Origin: JALZAQ01 sp038253885
GTDB taxonomy: Bacteria > Gemmatimonadota > Gemmatimonadetes > Gemmatimonadales > Gemmatimonadaceae
Assembly (NCBI GenBank): GCA_038253885.1
Contig: JBBSGP010000071.1
Coordinates: 1 to 11,383, forward strand
DNA: 11,383 bases
Direction: 5' to 3'
Shown here in pieces: positions 6,131 through 11,383 of the stretch (the stretch's first letter is position 1; every line of letters begins with the position of its first letter). The notes below the pieces were generated by a model that did not search any database, was not told the origin of the DNA, and was given only the letters and a program-made list of their open reading frames with translations. The position numbers and the translations under genes were made by a program.

Positions 6131-6269
6131 AGATAACTGTCATTTAGACAGCATAATGGTTATTGTCCGCTATTCCCCAGCGGCTTCGACGGATACCTTT
6201 GGCGGATAATCACTTGTCACCGCGAGAGGGGCTCTCTGTAATCCCCACTCGCCAGCCTGCATCGAGAAC
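6131..6269 (+). promoter_or_regulatory. AT-rich intergenic region, probable promoter of the lipA-pdh operon
   Basis: The first 50 bases after the oxidase stop are much richer in A and T than the coding DNA on either side. A small hairpin CTGTC-ATTTA-GACAG lies at 6137-6151, followed by CATAAT (6152-6157). GATAAT at 6205-6210 matches five of six bases of a -10 element, and TAGACA at 6145-6150 matches five of six of a -35 element, but these do not pair with normal spacing. The leader also has GAGAG-GGG-CTCTC at 6224-6236. Which elements are used cannot be told by eye. There is no Shine-Dalgarno before the ATG at 6270. Confidence 0.4.
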
Positions 6270-7187
6270 ATGGCCGACACCCTTCACCAGATCATGGGGT
6301 TGCACCGGGTGAAGCACCTCCCCGACCGGAAGCCCCCCTGGCTCAAGGTGCGGGCGCCGGGCGGTGTGAACTACTCGCGTCTCAAGCATCTGATGCGCGA
6401 CCTGGATCTGCACACCGTCTGCGAAGAGGCTCGCTGTCCCAACGTCGGTGAGTGCTGGGAGCACGGCACGGCGACGTTCATGGTGCTGGGCGATGTGTGC
6501 ACCCGGAACTGCGCGTACTGCGCGGTCGCACATGGACGGCCGCCGAAATACGACATCGCGGAGCCCGCCCGCGTGGCGCAGGCGATCGGGGAGATGAATC
6601 TGAGGCACGCCGTGATCACCTCCGTGGACCGCGACGATCTGCCCGACTTCGGCGCGTGGGTATTCGCCGAGACAATCAGACAGATCAAGCATCGCCTCCC
6701 CAGCTGCTCGGTCGAGGTGCTGGTCCCCGATTTTCAGGGCAACGAGCAGAGCATCCGTACCGTTCTCGATGCGCGACCCGACATCTACAACCACAACACC
6801 GAGACGGTGCCCCGACTGTACAAGCGCTGCCGACCTGGAGGCCGATATCAGCGGGTTCTCGAGATCTTTCGTGCGGCCAAGCGGATGGCGCCAGGGATTC
6901 CGACGAAGACGGGGATCATTCTCGGGATGGGAGAGACGGTCGAGGAGGTGGTGCAGACGATGCGAGAGCTGCGTGAGGTGGACGTGGACATCCTGACGCT
7001 CGGACAGTATCTCCGCCCGTCAGCCACGCATATCCCTCTCGACCGTTACTACACCCCGGAAGAGTTCGGCGAGCTGCGCGAGATCGGAATGGGGATGGGC
7101 TATCGCCACGTCGAGAGCGGGCCGCTCGTGCGATCGAGCTACCACGCCTGGGAGCAGGTGCAGGCGGCGGGCGTGTCGGCGACATGA
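6270..7187 (+). CDS. lipA: Lipoyl synthase LipA (radical SAM)
   Basis: Lipoyl synthase inserts two sulfurs into protein-bound octanoyl groups to make lipoyl groups on E2 subunits. Both iron-sulfur sites are intact. The auxiliary cluster ligands are Cys51, Cys56 and Cys62 in CEEARCPNVGEC. The radical-SAM ligands are Cys77, Cys81 and Cys84 in CTRNCAYC, followed by AHGRPP. Further family marks are DVDILTLGQYLRPS and the C-terminal RSSYHA, whose Ser is a ligand or switch residue of the auxiliary cluster in known LipA structures. At 305 residues it has normal length. The ATG at 6270 is preferred over the internal Met at residue 9, but neither has a good ribosome site. The stop overlaps pdhA as ATGA (7184-7187), so lipoyl formation is translated together with the complex that uses it. 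No lipB is seen beside it. Confidence 0.96.
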   Translation: MADTLHQIMGLHRVKHLPDRKPPWLKVRAPGGVNYSRLKHLMRDLDLHTVCEEARCPNVGECWEHGTATFMVLGDVCTRNCAYCAVAHGRPPKYDIAEPARVAQAIGEMNLRHAVITSVDRDDLPDFGAWVFAETIRQIKHRLPSCSVEVLVPDFQGNEQSIRTVLDARPDIYNHNTETVPRLYKRCRPGGRYQRVLEIFRAAKRMAPGIPTKTGIILGMGETVEEVVQTMRELREVDVDILTLGQYLRPSATHIPLDRYYTPEEFGELREIGMGMGYRHVESGPLVRSSYHAWEQVQAAGVSAT

Positions 7188-8227
7188 GATCCTCCGCGGC
7201 CCCGGCGAAGAAGAAGAGCGAACCGCAGGGCCAGGCCGACATCGCGCTGAGGCGGGAGCTTCTGCGGTCGATGCTGCTTCAGCGGCGGTTCGAGGAGCGA
7301 TGCGCCGAGGCCTATGCGCTTGGCAAGATCGGAGGGTTCTGTCATCTCTACATCGGCCAGGAGGCTGTGGGCACCGGCGCGATATCGGTGCTGCGGCCGG
7401 ACGATTACGTCGTGACCAGCTACCGCGACCACGGCCAGGCACTGGCCCGTGGCATCTCCGCACGGGCCATCATGGCCGAGCTGTTCGGGCGAGCGGACGG
7501 GTGCTCGAGGGGCAAAGGCGGCTCCATGCACCTCTTCGATCGAGAGCTGAATTTTCTCGGCGGCCACGGCATCGTGGGTGGACATCTTCCCCTCGCCACC
7601 GGCGTCGCATTCGCGATCAAGTATCGTGGCGGCGATCAGGTGTGTCTCTGCTTCTTCGGTGAGGCGGCAGTGAACAACGGTGCATTCCACGAGGCGCTGA
7701 ACATGGCGGCTCTCTGGAAGCTGCCGGTGATTTACGTGATCGAGAACAATCGGTATGGGATGGGAACCGCGCTCGAGCGCGCATCCGCCATCAACGACAT
7801 CGCCGAGCGGGCGTGCTCGTACGACATGCCGAACGAGGTCGTGGACGGGCAGGACGTGATTGTGGTGCGGGAGGCGGTCACCCGCGCGGTGCAGCGGGCC
7901 CGGAGCGAGTCGGTGCCGACTCTCCTCGAGATGCGCACCTACCGCTTCATGGGCCACTCCATGTCGGACGCCGTGAGCGGAACGTACCGGACCAAGGAGG
8001 AGCTGGAGGAGTACATGAAGCGCGACCCGATCATGGTGTTGAGGCAGCAGATGGAGGGAGCGGGCGAGCTCGAGGAGACTGATCTCCAGGCGATCGATCA
8101 GGAGCTCAAGTCCATCGTCGAGGATGCGTGGAACTTCGCCGATAATTCTGCCGAGCTGCCGCCCGAGGCGTTGTACGAGGATGTGCTCGTGGACACGACC
8201 AGCGACGCGGAGTCGGTCGGGGGGTGA
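7184..8227 (+). CDS. pdhA: Pyruvate dehydrogenase E1 component, alpha subunit
   Basis: A 347-residue E1 alpha of the alpha2beta2, mitochondrial-like type. With E1 beta it binds thiamine diphosphate, decarboxylates pyruvate and transfers the acetyl group to E2 lipoate. Visible marks are YIGQEAVGTGA (56-66), YRDHG (80-84, with the cofactor-loop His83) and CSRGKGGSMHLF (107-118). The thiamine-diphosphate motif runs from FFGEAAVNNGAFHEALN to YVIENNRYGMGT, and the phosphorylation-loop-like GHSMSD is at 257-262. The DPIMVLR segment near 281 also matches the mitochondrial enzyme closely. The motif normally starts GDG; here residues 159-161 are GEA, with Glu in place of the Mg-binding Asp, while the spacing to ENN (187-189) is conserved. 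A lysine-rich N terminus of about 20 residues (AKKKSEPQG) is probably disordered. The start overlaps the lipA stop, and pdhB follows after 45 bases. A branched-chain 2-oxoacid E1 is less likely. Confidence 0.92.
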   Translation: MRSSAAPAKKKSEPQGQADIALRRELLRSMLLQRRFEERCAEAYALGKIGGFCHLYIGQEAVGTGAISVLRPDDYVVTSYRDHGQALARGISARAIMAELFGRADGCSRGKGGSMHLFDRELNFLGGHGIVGGHLPLATGVAFAIKYRGGDQVCLCFFGEAAVNNGAFHEALNMAALWKLPVIYVIENNRYGMGTALERASAINDIAERACSYDMPNEVVDGQDVIVVREAVTRAVQRARSESVPTLLEMRTYRFMGHSMSDAVSGTYRTKEELEEYMKRDPIMVLRQQMEGAGELEETDLQAIDQELKSIVEDAWNFADNSAELPPEALYEDVLVDTTSDAESVGG

Positions 8228-8272
8228 CGGCCGCGCTGGTCCACCGAGAACTCTGACCCCAATCCCTCCACG

Positions 8273-9271
8273 ATGCCCATCGTCACGTACCGCGACGCGC
8301 TGAACCAGGCGCTGAGGGAGGAGATGCAGCGCGACGACCGCGTCTTCATCATGGGCGAGGAGGTGGGCGTCTATCAGGGGGCGTACAAGGTCTCGAAGGG
8401 CCTGCTGCAGGAATTCGGCGAGATGCGGGTGGTGGATACGCCGATCACGGAGCTCGGCTTCGCCGGAGTCGGGGTCGGCGCGGCGATGGTGGGACTCCGA
8501 CCGATCATCGAGTTCATGACCTGGAACTTTGCCCTCCTCGCGCTCGATCAGGTCGTGAACGCCGCCGCCAAGATGCTCTATATGTCCGGCGGTCAGTACA
8601 ACATGCCGATGGTCTTTCGCGGGCCCAATGGAGCGGCGCTCCAGCTCTCGGCCCAGCACTCCCAGGCGTGGGAGAGCTGGCTCGCGCACATTCCCGGCCT
8701 CAAGGTCGTCACGCCGGGCACGCCCTACGACGCGAAGGGACTGCTCAAGAGTGCGATCCGCGACGACAATCCCGTGATCGTGCTCGAAGGTGAGATGCTC
8801 TACAACACCAAGGGCGAAGTGCCGGAAGCGGAATACCTGATCCCCATAGGAAAAGCCGAGGTGAAGCGGGAAGGAGATCACTGCTCGATCATCACCTACG
8901 GCAAGATGGTGCTGGTCGCACTCCAGGCGGCCGATCAGCTCGCCAAGGACGGCATCCGCGTCGAGGTGGTGGATCTGCGGACGGTTCGTCCGATGGATGT
9001 GGAGGCCATCGCCTCATCGGTCCGGAAAACCAACCGCGCGGTGGTGGTGGAGGAAGGATGGGAGGTCTGTGGCATGGGGGCCCAGATCGTGGACGTGATC
9101 CAGCGCGATTGCTTCGACGACCTGGACGCGCCGGTGCTGCGCGTCCACCAGGCCGACGTGCCCATGCCGTACGCCAAAGGTCTCGAGAAATCAGCCAAGC
9201 CGGATGCCGCGAAAGCGATCGCGGCGGTGAAGAAGGTGATGTACATGGAGGCGGAATCGCATGGCAACTAG
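8273..9271 (+). CDS. pdhB: Pyruvate dehydrogenase E1 component, beta subunit
   Basis: A 332-residue E1 beta (transketolase-like pyrimidine-binding and C-terminal domains). It opens with MPIVTYRDALNQALREEM and continues FIMGEEVGVYQGAYKVSKGL. Glu60 in VDTPITELGFAG is the residue expected to activate the aminopyrimidine ring of thiamine diphosphate. RGPNGAALQLSAQHSQAWESW (116-136) includes the conserved His129 near the active site. The C-terminal domain has DLRTVRPMD and VVVEEGWEVCGMGA. Length and domain order are normal. The 45-base gap after pdhA contains no Shine-Dalgarno; the bases just before the ATG are pyrimidine-rich (CCCTCCACG). The 3' end overlaps the E2 gene by 11 bases (9261-9271), which suggests coupled translation and matched subunit output. 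Confidence 0.95.
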   Translation: MPIVTYRDALNQALREEMQRDDRVFIMGEEVGVYQGAYKVSKGLLQEFGEMRVVDTPITELGFAGVGVGAAMVGLRPIIEFMTWNFALLALDQVVNAAAKMLYMSGGQYNMPMVFRGPNGAALQLSAQHSQAWESWLAHIPGLKVVTPGTPYDAKGLLKSAIRDDNPVIVLEGEMLYNTKGEVPEAEYLIPIGKAEVKREGDHCSIITYGKMVLVALQAADQLAKDGIRVEVVDLRTVRPMDVEAIASSVRKTNRAVVVEEGWEVCGMGAQIVDVIQRDCFDDLDAPVLRVHQADVPMPYAKGLEKSAKPDAAKAIAAVKKVMYMEAESHGN

Positions 9272-10658
9272 AGTCACGATGGAAGCGCTCTCTCCCACCA
9301 TGGAGGAGGGGCGCCTCGTCAAATGGCTGAAGAATGAGGGCGACGCGATCGCGAAGGGCGACGTGATCGCGGAGGTCGAGACCGATAAGGCGGTGATGGA
9401 GCTGGTGGCGCGGGGCGACGGCGTCCTCCGTAAGCGTCTTGCGGGGGAGGGCGACACCGCCGCGGTCGGCACGCTGCTGGCCGTGATCGGGGATGCCTCC
9501 GAGGACATCGCGGCACTGGTCGGCGAGGGCGGCGGAGCCGGCGCGACGGGCAAGCCGATGGGGGACGTGATCGAGCCGGCGCGGGAGAGCGCGGGAGCGA
9601 CGTCTGAGCCGGCGGCACCCGAACAGTCGCAGGGAGAAGCCTCCACGCCGCCGCCGGAGAAAGCGCCTCCCCGGATGGGAAACTCTGCTCCGAAGCGCAA
9701 CCCTCCACCGCGGCCGCAACCGGCGACCGAGCAGGCACCGCACGCGGGCAATGGTGAGGAGCGACAGCGCTCGTCGCCCGTGGCTCGCCGCATGGCGTCG
9801 GAGGGCGGAGTGGATCTGGGCAGCGTCCAGGGCTCGGGGCCCGGTGGCCGAATCATCAAGCGCGACGTCGAAGCCGCGATGACGGCCGAGGGCGCGGGAG
9901 CGCCCAGCGTCAAGGCGCCAGAGGGCGCGACCGCCCGCTCGGTTCAACCACCGCCGACGCCGCGCGCGGGGGGGGGAGACTTCCAGGACGTTCCGCTGTC
10001 GCAGATTCGCAAGACCATCGCGAAACGCTTGAGCGAGTCGCTCGGTCCGATCCCGACGTTCTACCTCACGGTCGAGCTCGACATGGAGCGGGTGTCCGAG
10101 ATGCGCACCGCCATGGCGGGCTTGGGCGACGAGTACAAAGTCTCGGTCAATGACATCCTGATCAAAGCGGTGGCGAGCGCCCTCAACCAGCACCCGGAGG
10201 TGAACGCCCACTGGCTCGGCGATCGCATCCGGCAGTTCAATCGCGTGCACATCGGCATGGCGGTCGCGATCGACGAAGGGTTGATCACGCCGGTCATCTT
10301 CGATGCCGACCACAAGGGATTGAGGGCCATCTCCGCCGAGGCGCGCGATCTGGCGGGCCGGGCGAGAGGACGGAAGCTCAAGCCGGACGAGTACACGGGC
10401 TCGACGTTCTCGATCTCGAACCTGGGGATGCTCGGCATCGACCAATTCACCGCCATCATCAATCCCCCCGAGTCGGCGATCCTGGCCGTGGGCGCCATCG
10501 AGGAGAAGGCGGTGATCGTGGACGGAGCCGTTGCACCACGCAAGCGGATGCGGATCACCCTGAGCTGCGACCACCGCGTGATAGACGGCGCGACGGGCGC
10601 GCGGTTCCTGCAGACGCTGAGACGAATGATCGAGAACCCGTTGATGCTGGTCTACTGA
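9261..10658 (+). CDS. pdhC: Pyruvate dehydrogenase E2, dihydrolipoamide acetyltransferase, single lipoyl domain
   Basis: A 465-residue E2 core subunit that carries acetyl groups on a lipoyl arm and transfers them to CoA. Residues 1-78 form one lipoyl domain with the modified lysine at 43 in VETDKAVME. A flexible linker rich in Gly, Ala, Pro and Glu spans about 79-168. The peripheral-subunit-binding domain is at about 171-207 (SSPVARRMASEGGVDLGSVQ, then GSGPGGRIIKRDVEAAM). A second linker runs from 208 to 239, and the acetyltransferase domain from 240 to the end (begins FQDVPLSQIRKTIAKRLSES). The catalytic signature DHRVIDGA has His438 and Asp442. The ATG at 9261 lies inside the pdhB end, with GGCGGA a few bases upstream as a ribosome site. 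A run of nine G (9968-9976) encodes part of the second linker. The neighbours make pyruvate the likely substrate. Confidence 0.95.
   Translation: MATRVTMEALSPTMEEGRLVKWLKNEGDAIAKGDVIAEVETDKAVMELVARGDGVLRKRLAGEGDTAAVGTLLAVIGDASEDIAALVGEGGGAGATGKPMGDVIEPARESAGATSEPAAPEQSQGEASTPPPEKAPPRMGNSAPKRNPPPRPQPATEQAPHAGNGEERQRSSPVARRMASEGGVDLGSVQGSGPGGRIIKRDVEAAMTAEGAGAPSVKAPEGATARSVQPPPTPRAGGGDFQDVPLSQIRKTIAKRLSESLGPIPTFYLTVELDMERVSEMRTAMAGLGDEYKVSVNDILIKAVASALNQHPEVNAHWLGDRIRQFNRVHIGMAVAIDEGLITPVIFDADHKGLRAISAEARDLAGRARGRKLKPDEYTGSTFSISNLGMLGIDQFTAIINPPESAILAVGAIEEKAVIVDGAVAPRKRMRITLSCDHRVIDGATGARFLQTLRRMIENPLMLVY
9968..9976 (+). repeat. G9 homopolymer within the E2 gene
   Basis: Nine consecutive G encode the Gly codons of the RAGGGD segment in the linker before the acetyltransferase domain. 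The frame is intact in this sequence. It is the longest single-base run I noticed in the window. Confidence 0.9.
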
Positions 10659-10694
10659 TGACCGCCGACACACACTCCACCTGACTGACACTCC
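10659..10694 (+). other. 36-bp spacer between pdhC and lpd without a ribosome site
   Basis: The spacer is rich in C, A and short CTGA/CACA units and has no GGAGG-like sequence; the bases before the ATG are GACACTCC. No hairpin or T-run is present, so readthrough into lpd is expected. Confidence 0.6.
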
Positions 10695-11383
10695 ATGACT
10701 TTCGACGTGATCTTCATCGGCGGCGGGCCGGCCGGCTATGTGGGGGCGATCCGCTCGGCGCAGCTCGGGATGTCCGTCGCCGTGATCGAGCGTGAGAAGC
10801 TGGGCGGCACCTGCGTCGTCTGGGGATGCATCCCCGCCAAGGCTCTGCTCGAAGCGGCGTCGTTGGCGAACAGAGTGCGGCACGCGAAGGATTTTGGCGT
10901 CAACGTCGGCAGCGTCACCTTCGACTACGGAGCCGCGATGAAGCGCTCGCGCGCCGTCAGCGAGCAGAACGTGAAGGGGGTCGAGTTCCTCATGAAGAAG
11001 AACAAGATCACCTACATCAAGGGCATCGCGAGGATCACCGGCGCCAAGACGGTGGCGGTCAAAGGCGACGGCAAGGAGGAGAAGCACGAGGCGGCCAAGG
11101 CGATCGTGGTCGCGACGGGCTCGCGTGTCCGCGGATTGCCGCAGATCGGACTCGAGCTGAACAAGTCGACAGTGATCTCGTCCGACGAGGCGCTGGTGCT
11201 CCAGAAGGCGCCCAAGAGCATGGCGGTGATCGGGGCGGGGGCGGTGGGGTGCGAGTTCGCCGACGTCTTCAATGCCTTCGGCACTCAGGTCACCCTGATC
11301 GAGGTCCTTCCGACCTTGCTGCCGCTCGAGGATGCGGAGATCTCGGCCGAGCTCGCGAAGAGCTTCAAGAAGCGCAAGATCGA
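10695..11383 (+). CDS. lpd: Dihydrolipoamide dehydrogenase (E3), N-terminal 229 residues, cut by right edge
   Basis: E3 reoxidises the dihydrolipoyl arm of E2 with FAD and NAD. The visible part holds the FAD-binding start FDVIFIGGGPAGYVGAIRSAQLG and the redox disulfide motif GGTCVVWGCIPAKALLEA with Cys40 and Cys45. VVATGSRVRGLP is at about 138-149, and the NAD-binding motif VIGAGAVGCEFADVFNAFG is near 178-196, with the acidic residue of LIEV (Glu203) expected to bind the NAD ribose. Most E3 proteins have L-N-W or L-N-R between the cysteines; here it is V-V-W, a mild variation. Full-length E3 is about 460-480 residues, so about half is outside the window. The ATG at 10695 gives the standard N terminus. 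It is the last visible gene of the lipA-pdhABC-lpd operon. Confidence 0.95.
   Translation, partial: MTFDVIFIGGGPAGYVGAIRSAQLGMSVAVIEREKLGGTCVVWGCIPAKALLEAASLANRVRHAKDFGVNVGSVTFDYGAAMKRSRAVSEQNVKGVEFLMKKNKITYIKGIARITGAKTVAVKGDGKEEKHEAAKAIVVATGSRVRGLPQIGLELNKSTVISSDEALVLQKAPKSMAVIGAGAVGCEFADVFNAFGTQVTLIEVLPTLLPLEDAEISAELAKSFKKRKI

Noticed and set aside
6137..6151. Hairpin after the ThiO-like gene as a terminator
   Set aside because: Only five base pairs with no following T-run; more likely part of a promoter or operator region.
7139..8881. 580-codon minus-strand open frame
   Set aside because: It is antisense to pdhA and pdhB and His/Arg/Leu-rich, with no recognisable motif; it is a shadow.
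8892..11087. 731-codon minus-strand open frame
   Set aside because: It lies antisense to pdhB, pdhC and lpd, whose domains and catalytic residues are clear. Its product is a His/Arg/Asp-rich mixture without domains, as expected from high third-position GC.
1..11383. Mobile elements, CRISPR arrays, tRNA or rRNA genes, defence systems
   Set aside because: I looked for direct or inverted terminal repeats, regularly spaced repeats, cloverleaf-type sequences, transposases, nucleases and toxin-antitoxin pairs and found none that I could support.

Overview
The window is high-GC bacterial chromosomal DNA with dense gene packing, ATGA stop/start overlaps and strong third-position GC bias, which produces many long antisense shadow frames. 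The gene content and protein style (DUF3108 exported protein, FmdB-type zinc ribbon, mitochondrial-like alpha2beta2 pyruvate dehydrogenase with a lipoyl synthase gene directly upstream) would suit Gemmatimonadota or a neighbouring environmental phylum. That placement is inferred from impression, not from a search. I see no tRNA, rRNA, CRISPR array, transposase or phage gene.

Layout. (i) Positions 1-348, minus strand: a small FmdB-family zinc-ribbon gene followed by the start of an unidentified gene that runs off the left edge. (ii) 445-1221, plus: a class I glutamine amidotransferase-like hydrolase of the gamma-glutamyl-GABA hydrolase (peptidase C26) family. (iii) 1188-1919, minus: an unrecognised soluble protein whose 3' end overlaps that of the hydrolase. 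(iv) 2162-4682, plus: an apparent operon of a GT2 glycosyltransferase, an exported DUF3108 protein and a conserved protein of unknown function with no canonical start codon. (v) 4721-4945, minus: a 74-residue membrane protein, ending at a hairpin shared with the convergent plus-strand gene. (vi) 5045-11383, plus: a ThiO-like glycine oxidase, then lipA, pdhA (E1 alpha), pdhB (E1 beta), pdhC (E2) and the first 229 codons of lpd (E3).

The right-hand half forms a coherent unit. The pyruvate dehydrogenase complex needs thiamine diphosphate on E1, lipoate on E2 and FAD on E3. lipA makes the lipoyl group and overlaps pdhA by four bases, while the ThiO-like enzyme upstream would supply iminoglycine for the thiazole half of thiamine. 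No lipB or lplA is visible in the window.

The region is mostly ordinary housekeeping sequence and I see no clear new defence or mobile system. The items most worth a second look are the missing start codon of the 3693-4682 gene and its unassigned enzyme-like family, the cofactor/enzyme clustering around PDH, the altered thiamine-diphosphate motif in E1 alpha, a G9 tract in the E2 linker, and the possible frameshift just after the FmdB gene.
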